Of a stretch of DNA of 64,000 nucleotides, positions 37,993 to 47,416 are shown piece by piece. Source of the DNA: Gammaproteobacteria bacterium (lineage in GTDB: Bacteria; Pseudomonadota; Gammaproteobacteria; UBA6429; Thiohalophilaceae). The position numbers were made by a program, and so were the translations under genes. Each line of letters opens with the position of its first letter. Position 1 is the stretch's first letter. The notes below the pieces were generated by a model that ran no database searches, was not told the origin of the DNA, and was given only the letters and a program-made list of their open reading frames with translations. The stretch is from contig JAOULO010000007.1 in the NCBI GenBank assembly GCA_029881995.1, forward strand, positions 1 to 64,000, in the 5' to 3' direction.

Positions 37993-39192
37993 ATGCTAAA
38001 AAAAATCAAAGTCAGTCAGGTAAAGCCTGGTATGTATGTCCATGACCTGGACTGTGGCTGGCTTGAACACCCATTTTTCCGTTCCCGATTTACCGTATCC
38101 GATGAGTCAGTCGTAGAAAAGATTGTCGTAACAGAGATTCAGCATCTGGTTATTGATACCGAAAAGGGTATTGATTGCGAAGAAGAGTCTGTCTGCGATG
38201 TCCAGTCTACATTACAACAGAATATTTCAGATAATCATGCACGAAAGGAAGGTGATGGTAAGCAGGTGCCGGCTGCAGATGAAATTGATAATGCACGACA
38301 TATTTATCAGGAGGCAACAGGTGTTATTCATCATTTGTATGAGGAAGTACGACTTGGTAAACAGGTTGTACTCGAACACATAGAGCCAATAACCGAAAAA
38401 ATTGTCAATTCTGTTTTCCGTAACAAAGATGCTCTAATCAGTCTGACAAGAATCAAAGATAAGGATCAATACACATTTAAGCATTCGGTCAGTGTAAGTG
38501 GCTTACTGGCTAGTTTTGCATTGGATAGAGGTTTTAGTCGAGAACGGATAAGACAGGTGGTATTGGGCGGTTTGTTGCACGATGTAGGTAAGATGCAGGT
38601 TCCGGCTGAAATACTAAATAAGCCAGAAAAACTTACCGACTCAGAATATGAAATCATGAAATCCCATGTTATCCATGGCATGGGATTGTTAACAGAGCTA
38701 CCGGGCCTAACGCAAGATGCGATGGATGTTGTAACGATGCATCATGAACGCATTGACGGTAGCGGTTATCCCCGTGGACTGAAAGGTAATGAAATACCCA
38801 TGGTCGGACAGATGTCGATGATTGTGGATGTTTATGATGCCTTAACGTCAGTCCGATGTTACAAAAACGCCTGGGAACCCAGCTATACGTTGAAAAAAAT
38901 GCTTGAATGGTGTGGTCGCCAGTTCAATCAGGAGTTGGTCAGTCATTATATCCGTTGTCTTGGTATCTATCCGGTTGGTTCACTGGTACAGTTAAAATCC
39001 GGGTTAGTGGGTATTGTTATGGAACAGAATGAAAAAGATCTGTTACGTCCGGATGTGCGTGTTATCTATAACAGTCGGTTTGAAAAGTATGTTCAGGTTA
39101 AAGATATTCAAATGCGGAAACTTCCTGAAGAAACTATCGTAGAAGCTATTTCCCCGGAAAAATATAATATCGACCTTGCAGCGTTTGTTTAA
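37993..39192 (+). CDS. HD-GYP domain cyclic-di-GMP phosphodiesterase
   Basis: About 399 residues. An N-terminal DUF3391-like region (about 1-130) precedes an HD-GYP domain whose metal and signature residues are intact: LLHDVGKMQVP (about 196) and MHHERIDGSGYPRGLKG (about 250). It should hydrolyse c-di-GMP, opposing the GGDEF protein at 1999. I use ATG 37993; the earlier TTG adds seven implausible residues. The gene lies directly behind pil-chp, after the terminator, so it has its own transcription. Confidence 0.93.
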   Translation: MLKKIKVSQVKPGMYVHDLDCGWLEHPFFRSRFTVSDESVVEKIVVTEIQHLVIDTEKGIDCEEESVCDVQSTLQQNISDNHARKEGDGKQVPAADEIDNARHIYQEATGVIHHLYEEVRLGKQVVLEHIEPITEKIVNSVFRNKDALISLTRIKDKDQYTFKHSVSVSGLLASFALDRGFSRERIRQVVLGGLLHDVGKMQVPAEILNKPEKLTDSEYEIMKSHVIHGMGLLTELPGLTQDAMDVVTMHHERIDGSGYPRGLKGNEIPMVGQMSMIVDVYDALTSVRCYKNAWEPSYTLKKMLEWCGRQFNQELVSHYIRCLGIYPVGSLVQLKSGLVGIVMEQNEKDLLRPDVRVIYNSRFEKYVQVKDIQMRKLPEETIVEAISPEKYNIDLAAFV

Positions 39193-39230
39193 TAATTTAC
39201 ATACACTCCACATCATGCTATTGATAGAGC

Positions 39231-39683
39231 ATGGCGCATAACTTTGCTATTTCACGTTTATTGACTGATCGCCAATTCTGGTTGGTAGTTGTGGCAGGTC
39301 CCTTTTTCTGGCTTAGTCTTTATTCATCAGGAACTGCGGTAACCGGACCTGACTGGGTTTCCGAAAATATAATGTTGTTTTTGCAACTAGCTTTATTATA
39401 TCCAGTTGTAGAAGAGATGGTATTTCGAGGCTTGGTGCAAGAAGGACTATGGAAAACCAGAGCAGGACGATTGTCGATTTACTGTATTAGCATGCCAAAC
39501 ATTCTGACGAGTATCTTATTTACCCTGTTTCATTTCTTCAATCATTCACCAGCCTGGGCAGTGGCTGTGATTTTTCCCAGTCTTGTATTTGGTTATTTTC
39601 GTGATCGATATAATATTTTAATTCCATCAATTATTTTGCATATTTTTTACAATGCTGGATATTTTTTCCTATTTGGCAACTAG
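39231..39683 (+). CDS. mrtJ: MrtJ, glutamic-type intramembrane protease of the JDVT-CTERM system
   Basis: 150 residues, nearly all membrane helices, of the CPBP (CAAX protease and bacteriocin-processing) family. The catalytic motif is YPVVEEMVFRGLVQEGLW (EExxxR), followed by FTLFHFFNH and HIFYNAGYFF, the expected second and third motifs. It is the compact form that NCBI calls JDVT-CTERM system glutamic-type intramembrane protease. It should cleave at or near the invariant Cys of JDVT-CTERM tails, and the next gene downstream ends in such a tail. Confidence 0.87.
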   Translation: MAHNFAISRLLTDRQFWLVVVAGPFFWLSLYSSGTAVTGPDWVSENIMLFLQLALLYPVVEEMVFRGLVQEGLWKTRAGRLSIYCISMPNILTSILFTLFHFFNHSPAWAVAVIFPSLVFGYFRDRYNILIPSIILHIFYNAGYFFLFGN

Positions 39684-39939
39684 GATTATTATCTCGACCT
39701 TGTGAGCCTGTCTAACCTTGTAGTATTGATTTTGTAATGGTTAATGCGCTACTAATTCATTTTTCATCATTATAAAAATTTTAAATAGACAAAATTTTAT
39801 GCTCATATTTTAATATATATGATAATTCGCAATTACGGTTGAAAAAATCGTCCATTTATTCTCCTGTGTAATCTATTTGTAATCTCCTTCGAGTTAGGAT
39901 GGTATCCAGATAAAAGTGTGTCGTTGTAGGAGGGGTGCT

Positions 39940-42900
39940 ATGATGAAGAGCAAACTATTGGCCATGCTATTAATCTGGATGGGGGTTATGTTGGTAGGGG
40001 TTTTTGGCCTACCGGCACAGGCGGCTGAAGTGGTACCGGATTGGCCGGTGACCGATGGTCAAATTAATGCCACAGCCACGGACGGTACTCACCTTTATGT
40101 GGGCGGCTATTTTTCAATGATTGGTAAGCCCAATGGTCATGGTCGGGCTTTTGATACCAGTGATGGGATTGCAGATCTTTCTCTACCATTTGTAAATAAA
40201 CGTATTGAGGTTGTAATTCCTGATGGCAGTGGTGGTTGGTTTATTGGAGGTGCATTTTCCAGCGTGGGGGGAGTCACGCGAAAGGGTATTGCTCATATTC
40301 AGGCCGATGGTTCTTTAGGAGACTTTGATCCGGATATTAGTGGTACTGTGTACAGTCTATTACTGGATGGAACAACACTATACGCTGGAGGGACGTTTAC
40401 CAGGGTTAATTCATCATCAATAAACCGGAAATATCTTGCATCATTCGATATCAACCAGGCAACAGACAATGTAAAAGATTTTAACCCGGGGTTGAATGGT
40501 TATGTTTATGCATTGACAAAATATGGCACTACCCTGTATGTCGGGGGACAGTTCACTCAGGTCAATACCAATGCGGGCGAGTATCCAGGCGTGTCATATA
40601 TTGCCAAGAAACGCAATTATATAGCTGCCTTTGATACTACTCAGGCCTTTGATAATGCCACTGCCTTTAATCCCAGTCTTGACAATAAGGTATATAGTTT
40701 ACAGATAAATACTACTGGCACCACCCTTTATGCTGGGGGTACATTTACCAAAGTCAATTTGGCAACAACGCCAGTCACACGAAGTCTTGTTGCCTCTTTC
40801 AATACCAATGATGGTTCATCTACTGTCTTTGATCCCAATGTTATAGGTAATATGGTGAACACTTTGCTGCTGGAGGGTTCAACACTGTATGCCGGTGGAT
40901 ACTTTCAGACCGTTAATGATGGGGTCAGTCGGACGAATCTGGTGGCATTTAATAGCACTACTGGTATTGAAACGGGATATAACCCCAGTCCTAATACGAC
41001 AGTGCATTCTATGGCTTTGGATGGCACTACACTTTACGTGGGAGGGCATTTTACGACGGTTAACACCACAAGTAATATAAAAGTCCGACGCTACCTTGCT
41101 GCCTTTACTACTACTAAAAATACTCAGAACGTTATCAATAACTTTGTGCCAAAAATAAATCAGACTGTACAGGCTGTGGCAGTTCAGGGTGGTAAAGTTT
41201 ATGCGGGGGGGGATTTTACTCTGGTTGATGGTCTAGATAGAAATAATATGGCAGCTATTCATTTAGAGACTGGTGAAGTGACCGGTTTTAATCCCAGCCC
41301 TGATGGTTTGGTGGCTTCTTTGGCATGGGGTAATGATATGCTTTATGCTGGTGGGGGGTTTTTGAATGTCAATACTGTACCAGGAAATCAGCCAGCAGCT
41401 CGACAGTATCTGGCCAGCTTCGATACGACTGTGATGGAAAATAATGTCACTGGATTCAAGCCAGGTGTGGATAGCAATGTCAACTCACTGTTACTTGATG
41501 GAGTAACATTATATGCAGGCGGTTTTTTTACCCATGTGGACAGTGACTTAAGTAACACGCCTCGTAATAATCTTGCAGCCTTTGATACGACATTGGAGAC
41601 GGGTGCCATGACAGCATTCGATCCTTCACTTAATGGGAGTGTGACCTCACTACAAAAAGTTGGCAATATCCTATATGCAGGAGGATATTTTTCTCAGGTA
41701 AATACCAATGCAGCTCTGTATCCAGGAGAAACCATTACCGTAAAGGATCGTAGTTATATTGCAGCCTTTGATACTCAACATGCCATTAACAATGCCACTG
41801 AGTTTAATCCTTCGTTAAATAGTAATGTTCAGTCTATGGTAGTGAGTGAGGGAATTCTTTATGCAGGAGGATTTTTTACAGAAGTAAATACCCAGCTGGG
41901 GGGAACATTACAGTCCCGTAAATATCTGGCAGCTTTTTATACGACAGTGATGGAAGATAATGCCACTTTATTCGATACACAACTTAATAATTATGTCATG
42001 GCACTGGCATTGCGTGGCACCACACTTTATGCGAGTGGTGCATTCTCCAAGGTCAACACCAACCAAGCTCGCCAGGATTTTGCTGCCTTTGATGTAACCA
42101 GGGTGACGGACAATGTGACATCGCTAATTATCCGACATAACTCTCCTGCTAAATCGCTAAGACTTATAGGGGAGAGATTGTTTACCGGTGGTACTTACGC
42201 ATACATTGAAGGTGAGCATCATCATTCCCTGGGGGCAATCCAGTTTACTCCACCTACAGTGAGTGTTGATGTCCCATCTGGGAGCTACAATACAGCACAA
42301 AATGTTGTATTAGAATGCGTGCCTTCGACTGGCTTAAACTGTAAGACGTATTACAGTACTGATACTAGTGCACCATTACGTTCTTTTGATGAGTATGATA
42401 TGCCAGTAAGTGTGAGTGTTGATACCACATTACGGTTTTACAGCAAGGATGATGAAGGGACCATTAGTGAAATTTATTCTACAGAATACCGTTTTGATAA
42501 AGTGTCCCCAATTGTGAGTATAACACCCACTGCCGGAACGTATAAATTTACTCAGGCTGTTTCTATCACTTGTATGGATGATAATAGTGGTTGCGCAGAT
42601 ATTTTATATACTACAGATGGTAGCGATCCAAAAATATCAGGTACAATTTATACCGATCCCATCGTGGTAGAAAGCAACATGACCTTCAAGTTCTTCGCTA
42701 GTGATAATGCCGGTAACAACAGCGAAGTGATCACACAAGATTATGTGATTGATAGTGTGGCTCCCGTTGTCAGCGCTACTCCGGCTGGTGGGAGTTATGA
42801 CAGTACACAAACAGTAACCTTAACTTGCAGTGATGAAAATAGTGGCTGTATCAGCATTATTTACACCATTGATGGGAGTGACCCTAAAACATCGGGTCTT

Positions 42901-43152
42901 ACATACACCGACCCCATCACTATCGATAGCACTAAGACCCTCAAGTTCTTCGCTAGTGATAATGCCGGTAATGAAAGTGTTGTGATGACCGAGATATATA
43001 CTATTACGATCGGGAGCAACACCAATTCAACAGCTGCTGGTGGAGGCAGTAGTGGCGGATGTTCGCTAAGGTCTGGTGCACCGTTTGATCCCACCTTTGG
43101 TCTAATAATGCTTGTTTACCTGTTTTACTGGTGGCGTACCCGGCGATACTGA
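39940..43152 (+). CDS. Exported repeat protein with JDVT-CTERM sorting signal
   Basis: About 1070 residues from ATG 39940 (AGGAGG at 39928-39933). After a Sec signal peptide (LLAMLLIWMGVMLVGVF, then PAQAA) there are about 14 copies of a propeller-like repeat with core LYAGGxFTxVN (to about residue 765). Three chitobiase/FN3-like C-terminal domains follow (around ILYTTDGSDPKISGT and IIYTIDGSDPKTSG). The tail is GGGSSGGCSL, then FDPT, one hydrophobic helix (FGLIMLVYLFYWW) and RTRRY, which matches JDVT-CTERM with its invariant Cys. I expect a surface protein processed by MrtJ encoded just upstream. The ligand or substrate is unknown. Confidence 0.88.
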   Translation: MMKSKLLAMLLIWMGVMLVGVFGLPAQAAEVVPDWPVTDGQINATATDGTHLYVGGYFSMIGKPNGHGRAFDTSDGIADLSLPFVNKRIEVVIPDGSGGWFIGGAFSSVGGVTRKGIAHIQADGSLGDFDPDISGTVYSLLLDGTTLYAGGTFTRVNSSSINRKYLASFDINQATDNVKDFNPGLNGYVYALTKYGTTLYVGGQFTQVNTNAGEYPGVSYIAKKRNYIAAFDTTQAFDNATAFNPSLDNKVYSLQINTTGTTLYAGGTFTKVNLATTPVTRSLVASFNTNDGSSTVFDPNVIGNMVNTLLLEGSTLYAGGYFQTVNDGVSRTNLVAFNSTTGIETGYNPSPNTTVHSMALDGTTLYVGGHFTTVNTTSNIKVRRYLAAFTTTKNTQNVINNFVPKINQTVQAVAVQGGKVYAGGDFTLVDGLDRNNMAAIHLETGEVTGFNPSPDGLVASLAWGNDMLYAGGGFLNVNTVPGNQPAARQYLASFDTTVMENNVTGFKPGVDSNVNSLLLDGVTLYAGGFFTHVDSDLSNTPRNNLAAFDTTLETGAMTAFDPSLNGSVTSLQKVGNILYAGGYFSQVNTNAALYPGETITVKDRSYIAAFDTQHAINNATEFNPSLNSNVQSMVVSEGILYAGGFFTEVNTQLGGTLQSRKYLAAFYTTVMEDNATLFDTQLNNYVMALALRGTTLYASGAFSKVNTNQARQDFAAFDVTRVTDNVTSLIIRHNSPAKSLRLIGERLFTGGTYAYIEGEHHHSLGAIQFTPPTVSVDVPSGSYNTAQNVVLECVPSTGLNCKTYYSTDTSAPLRSFDEYDMPVSVSVDTTLRFYSKDDEGTISEIYSTEYRFDKVSPIVSITPTAGTYKFTQAVSITCMDDNSGCADILYTTDGSDPKISGTIYTDPIVVESNMTFKFFASDNAGNNSEVITQDYVIDSVAPVVSATPAGGSYDSTQTVTLTCSDENSGCISIIYTIDGSDPKTSGLTYTDPITIDSTKTLKFFASDNAGNESVVMTEIYTITIGSNTNSTAAGGGSSGGCSLRSGAPFDPTFGLIMLVYLFYWWRTRRY

Positions 43153-43199
43153 AACAGGTGATTTTTCACCATAAAGAATAGGTAAGTGTGATACTAATT

Positions 43200-43226
43200 A
43201 GCCCCGGCAAATTGGCCGGGGCTTTT
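43200..43226 (+). terminator. Terminator after the JDVT-CTERM gene
   Basis: AGCCCCGGC (43200-43208), loop AAATTG, GCCGGGGCT (43215-43223), then TTT. It is a strong nine-base GC-rich stem located 48 bases after the stop codon and upstream of gor. Confidence 0.88.
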
Positions 43227-43312
43227 CGCTGAGTATTCTATATAATACTCTCCGCCTCCAGGCATGATTTAATCACCTTCAATTCATCAGTTATTCAGCA
43301 GGGCATTTTATT

Positions 43313-44662
43313 ATGAGCAAACACTACGACCTCATCGCCATTGGCGCCGGCAGCGGCGGTTTATCAGCAGCAGAACGTGCTGCGGAATACGGCAAAAAGA
43401 CCGCTGTTATCGAAAACAAAAAGCTGGGCGGAACCTGTGTCAATATCGGCTGTGTGCCGAAGAAGGTCATGTGGTTTGGCTCTCAAATTGCTGAGACTTT
43501 GCAGCTAGCTGGTAGCTACGGTTTTGATGTTTCGGTCAACAACTTCAGTTGGTCAAAACTGGTCGAGTCCCGCGAGGGCTATATAAAAGGGATTACTGAC
43601 TGGTATGGCAATTACCTCAAAGACTCCAATATCGACCACCTGCAGGGCACAGCTAAGTTTGTCGATGTCCATACCCTTGAGGTCGATGGGGAACAATACA
43701 CGGCCGATCACATTGTCATCGCATCGGGTGGTTATCCGGTTATCCCTGATGTGCCGGGTGCCGAATATGGCATTACCTCCGATGGTTTCTTTGCCCTCAA
43801 TGAGCAGCCCAAACGAGTGGCTGTGGTGGGAGCGGGTTATATCGCTGTGGAGCTGGCCGGGGTACTCAATGGTCTGGGCAGTGAGGTCAGCATGTTGCTG
43901 CGCAAGGACCATTTCCTGGGCAGTTTCGATGCCATGCTGCGCGAGACCTTGATGGAGGAAATGCTTGAGACCGGGGTGAATATCATGCCCCGCATCAGTA
44001 TCGAAAAGGTCGAGAAGGTGAGTGATGGCTCACTGACCATCCACTGTGCCGGGGGTGTGACCCTGCAAGGTTTTGATTGTCTGATCTGGGCCATCGGTCG
44101 GGCACCCCTGATCGAGCCACTCAACCTGCCTGCCTCCGGGGTGGCCACGGATGATCAGGGCTATATCCCCACCAATGAATTTCAGGAGACAAATGTGAAA
44201 GGGATCTATGCCGTGGGGGATGTCACTGGCCAGGCCCAACTCACCCCAGTGGCCATTGCCGCAGCACGTCGCCTGTCAGATCGACTCTTTAATAATATGC
44301 CGGACAGGAAGCTGGACTACGAAAATATCCCCACAGTGATGTTTTCTCACCCTCCCATCGGTACCGTGGGCCTGACCGAGGGCGAGGCCAGGGCCAAACA
44401 TGGGGATGCGGTTAAGGTCTATCAGGCCCGATTTACCGCCATGTATCATGCCCTGACCAATCATCCCCAGAAAACAGCCATGAAATTAGTGTGTGTTGGT
44501 GCTGAAGAACGTGTAATTGGGTGTCATGTTATCGGAATTGGTGCCGATGAAATGTTACAGGGGTTTGCCGTGGCCATCAAAATGGGGGCCACTAAAAAAG
44601 ACTTCGATAATACGGTAGCTATTCACCCGACCAGTGCTGAGGAATTAGTCACCATGCGCTGA
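43313..44662 (+). CDS. gor: Glutathione-disulfide reductase
   Basis: 449 residues. FAD-binding [15 protein letters not shown], the redox-active disulfide [16 protein letters not shown] (about 40-50), NADP-binding [17 protein letters not shown] and the C-terminal [12 protein letters not shown] identify glutathione reductase of the proteobacterial Gor type. It reduces GSSG with NADPH in the cytosol. It complements gshB at 24185. The gene appears monocistronic, with a terminator before it and a hairpin after it. Confidence 0.95.
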   Translation: MSKHYDLIAIGAGSGGLSAAERAAEYGKKTAVIENKKLGGTCVNIGCVPKKVMWFGSQIAETLQLAGSYGFDVSVNNFSWSKLVESREGYIKGITDWYGNYLKDSNIDHLQGTAKFVDVHTLEVDGEQYTADHIVIASGGYPVIPDVPGAEYGITSDGFFALNEQPKRVAVVGAGYIAVELAGVLNGLGSEVSMLLRKDHFLGSFDAMLRETLMEEMLETGVNIMPRISIEKVEKVSDGSLTIHCAGGVTLQGFDCLIWAIGRAPLIEPLNLPASGVATDDQGYIPTNEFQETNVKGIYAVGDVTGQAQLTPVAIAAARRLSDRLFNNMPDRKLDYENIPTVMFSHPPIGTVGLTEGEARAKHGDAVKVYQARFTAMYHALTNHPQKTAMKLVCVGAEERVIGCHVIGIGADEMLQGFAVAIKMGATKKDFDNTVAIHPTSAEELVTMR

Positions 44663-44665
44663 CAT

Positions 44666-44695
44666 TTTACCGGGGGAATGGCTGTCCCCGGTAAA
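44666..44695 (+). other. Ten-base-pair stem-loop between gor and the CheW-LysM gene
   Basis: TTTACCGGGG (44666-44675) pairs perfectly with CCCCGGTAAA (44686-44695) around a ten-base loop. It lies between the gor stop and the next ATG at 44701. There is no T run, so it is a poor intrinsic terminator; it could stabilise the gor mRNA 3' end or mask the next ribosome site, which is itself weak. Confidence 0.6.
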
Positions 44696-44700
44696 GAATA

Positions 44701-46881
44701 ATGGAAGCGACAAAAAGAAAATTACAAGAAGATTATTGCGGACTGGTGTTGACCTATCGGGTCAATGACACCCTGCTATGTGTTCCCGTGGAACATGTTG
44801 AGTCGGTCATTGAGCCTCCCAAACTGACTGACATCCCCAATGCGCCCAGTTATGTCATGGGTGCGTTTCTGCATCGTGGCAAAGCGGCCCTGGCTCTGTC
44901 ACTGAATAAATTACTCCGCCTACCGTCTACAGCTGGGGAACACGGTAAAAAAGAAAGCCTGTTAGTGGTCTGGATGGGGGATCACCCTGTCGGCTACTGG
45001 GTGGACGAAATCAAGGGCATGACCGATTCCAGTCGTGGACACTGGTCAGCGGTACCGGCCCTGATCCGGGATCAGGGTATTACACGTGCGCTGGTCTGTG
45101 ACGGTAATGTATTTTTTCCCCTGGACCTCACACAATCCAAACAGTTCGGTGAAATATTCCGTACCCTTGAAACTCTGGAGAAAAACCGTGTCCATGAGGT
45201 CACTGAAGAAGATGTAAAACGTGTTCAGCAGGAGACTCAACGGGCTGAGCAACAAGGGGCCGAGGCCCTGTTGGAACCAGAACAGGAAATCATCCCCGAA
45301 GATGATTATAAAGTCGCAGAGTTTCCTGCAGACAGGGAATTTGAAGAAGATTACGAAGATCACATTCAAACAAAAAGTTTTACAGATCACGAGCCAGAAA
45401 TCGAAGCCAGTGAATCTGAGTTTGATACCTCTGCCCTGGCCCAGCAAATGTATGAGGCTCGATTTGCTCCGGCTGACTCAGAATCAACCCAACAAACAGA
45501 GCTGGACTATGATGAAAGTGGCCAGGCTGATGCCTTCCTCTCGGAAAAGGGGGATAAGACTGAGCTTTCCGAACAGGCTGATCAGCCGACAGAAGAGGCC
45601 TCCAATGAATCTATTGTCGATGAAAGACAGCTCGATGCCTTTGACCAGGACTATCTGGAATCACTAAAACTTGAAACGATTGAGCTGCTGTTTGATGAAC
45701 ATGGCCAGGCTGATGCCTTCCTGCAATTGCTTGAAAAATTCGATGAGCCAACCAGAGAAATAGACACCGGCAGTCTGGATGAGGCATCAAACGAACCTTT
45801 CATTGATGAATCCCAGATCGACGCCTTTGACCCGGAGTATCAAAAAACCATTCAGCTGGAACAAACTCAGGATATCAGGGCGGATGACCAGGATAATGAA
45901 GGTCTTGCCCTAACTGAAGAACCTTACTCATATCTACCAACTAGCTTAGCAGATGATGAGGTACAGGATGACTCCGATGCTTCACTGGATTATGAAAAAC
46001 TATTTTCTGAAGATGAAGAAGAACATAGGCCAGATGGTGATGTAGATGAGTTGTCCCTGAATGAAGAACCTTATTCCTTGCTGCCAGCTCGTCTGCCAGA
46101 TGAAGAGGGTTCAGAGAGCGATATTGAAACGACATCGTATGATGATCAGTTAGATGATCTACCCGACATGGATTCAACCCTGGCCAGGGCTGATTATTAT
46201 GCCGATAGAATAGCTGAGACCTGGGAAGTCGAACCGGGTCTGGACGATGAAGCGATTCCACCTGCTGCCAGAGAAGATAGGCCACTGGCAAAGGCTGACT
46301 CTGGTTTTATCACCGATATCCCAGAAGAGCTTGAGATTGAGCCCGAAGAAGATGAGATCAAAACGCGTGGCCCGATTGCTCCCATGCCGGGTGGAATTAT
46401 TATTCGACCCGATGGCCAGGTCAGCAAAAGCTTTGGTCTCATAAAGGTATTTACTATTGTATTGGCCACCAGTGCGGCCGGTGCCTGGTGGTTCCGGGAT
46501 GAATTGTTCCACCGTGAACATATCCGCAAAGAAATTCCTTCCATCTTACAAAATGAGATTGCCTATCTTTATTCTGAGCGTGTCAAAATCGTCAATCCAC
46601 CGCGTGGTAAGACCCGCATGCTGGTCGAAACACCTGATGAAGAGATAAAGGTTATCAAACGTAAGTACGTTAACAGGGATCTGTTACGGGAAAGAAGGAA
46701 AAAAGGGGTTAAACTTCACCGGGTCAGGAGAGGTGATACCCTGTGGGATATTGCGCAGAAGTATCTGGCCGATCCCTACCGTTATCCTGAGCTGGCAGAA
46801 AACAACCGTATTCATAATCCAGATTTAATTCGCTCCGGTGATGTGGTAAAAATAACAGTCAAGAAGACTGATAAAAAATAA
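44701..46881 (+). CDS. CheW domain-acidic linker-TM-LysM fusion protein
   Basis: 726 residues. Residues ~10-160 are a CheW-like domain (TYRVNDTLLCVPVEHVESVI; VVWMGDHPVGYWVDEIKGM). Residues ~165-560 are strongly acidic, with two sets of tandem repeats. A single membrane helix (LIKVFTIVLATSAAGAWWF, about 578-596) follows, then a basic coil and a C-terminal LysM domain (RRGDTLWDIAQKYLADPYRY, about 675-720). CheW in the cytosol and LysM in the periplasm would link a chemosensory array to peptidoglycan. The layout recalls FimV in reverse (FimV has LysM first). I know of no named family with this order. No strong ribosome site precedes ATG 44701. Confidence 0.85.
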   Translation: MEATKRKLQEDYCGLVLTYRVNDTLLCVPVEHVESVIEPPKLTDIPNAPSYVMGAFLHRGKAALALSLNKLLRLPSTAGEHGKKESLLVVWMGDHPVGYWVDEIKGMTDSSRGHWSAVPALIRDQGITRALVCDGNVFFPLDLTQSKQFGEIFRTLETLEKNRVHEVTEEDVKRVQQETQRAEQQGAEALLEPEQEIIPEDDYKVAEFPADREFEEDYEDHIQTKSFTDHEPEIEASESEFDTSALAQQMYEARFAPADSESTQQTELDYDESGQADAFLSEKGDKTELSEQADQPTEEASNESIVDERQLDAFDQDYLESLKLETIELLFDEHGQADAFLQLLEKFDEPTREIDTGSLDEASNEPFIDESQIDAFDPEYQKTIQLEQTQDIRADDQDNEGLALTEEPYSYLPTSLADDEVQDDSDASLDYEKLFSEDEEEHRPDGDVDELSLNEEPYSLLPARLPDEEGSESDIETTSYDDQLDDLPDMDSTLARADYYADRIAETWEVEPGLDDEAIPPAAREDRPLAKADSGFITDIPEELEIEPEEDEIKTRGPIAPMPGGIIIRPDGQVSKSFGLIKVFTIVLATSAAGAWWFRDELFHREHIRKEIPSILQNEIAYLYSERVKIVNPPRGKTRMLVETPDEEIKVIKRKYVNRDLLRERRKKGVKLHRVRRGDTLWDIAQKYLADPYRYPELAENNRIHNPDLIRSGDVVKITVKKTDKK
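45520..45853 (+). repeat. Two-copy ~61-residue acidic repeat in the CheW-LysM protein
   Basis: GQADAFL occurs at 45520 and 45703. The companion block EASNE-x-x-[IV]DE-x-Q-[IL]-DAFD-x-[DE]-Y occurs at 45595 and 45781, so a unit of about 61-62 residues is present twice in tandem. A second repeat with core L-x-EEPYS-x-LP starts at 45904 and 46051, 49 residues apart. Both lie in the cytoplasmic linker. Confidence 0.8.
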
Positions 46882-46884
46882 CAC

Positions 46885-47415
46885 ATGCCTGTCGATAGCT
46901 TCGAGAACATCAAGCCTGACATCCACCCCACAGCCTATATTCACGAGCAGGCCCTTGTGGTTGGTGATGTAGTTATTGGAGAAGACAGTTCCGTCTGGCC
47001 CTTTACCGTCATTCGAGGGGATGTAAACGCGATTCGCATTGGTCATCGCACCAATGTACAGGACAACTCGGTACTACATGTTACGCACGATGGCCCTTAT
47101 CGGCCCGGTGGTTATTCGCTTGAAATTGGTAATGAAGTGACTGTCGGACACCGAGTTATTCTGCATGGCTGCAAGGTTGGTAACCAGTGCCTCATAGGTA
47201 TGGGGGCGATTGTGATGGATGGCGCCGTGTTACAGGACAGGGTCTTGTTGGGTGCAGGCAGCCTTGTGACTCCCGGCAAGGAGCTAACGGGTGGTTATCT
47301 GTGGATGGGACAACCGGCCAAAAAGATTCGTGAGCTTTCTGAACAGGAACTCGAATCCCTTGAATATTCCGCTCAGCATTATGTGCGGGTCAAAAACAGA
47401 TACCTTCAGACTTAA
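46885..47415 (+). CDS. Gamma-class carbonic anhydrase-like protein
   Basis: 176 residues of left-handed beta-helix hexapeptide repeats. Zinc-ligand His are visible in VTHDGPYRPGG, VGHRVILHGC and the neighbouring turn, as in YrdA/CaiE-like gamma-carbonic anhydrases. GVGMGAIVMDG-type turns (read as LIGMGAIVMDGAVL) and LWMGQPAKKIREL near the end are typical. It is cytosolic and probably trimeric. It begins three bases after the CheW-LysM stop, so the two are co-transcribed, though a functional link is not obvious. Confidence 0.9.
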   Translation: MPVDSFENIKPDIHPTAYIHEQALVVGDVVIGEDSSVWPFTVIRGDVNAIRIGHRTNVQDNSVLHVTHDGPYRPGGYSLEIGNEVTVGHRVILHGCKVGNQCLIGMGAIVMDGAVLQDRVLLGAGSLVTPGKELTGGYLWMGQPAKKIRELSEQELESLEYSAQHYVRVKNRYLQT

Positions 47416-47416
47416 C

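Noticed and set aside
39916-39940. GTG start for the JDVT-CTERM protein
   Set aside because: The extension would contain the AGGAGG ribosome site itself; ATG 39940 directly precedes the signal peptide.
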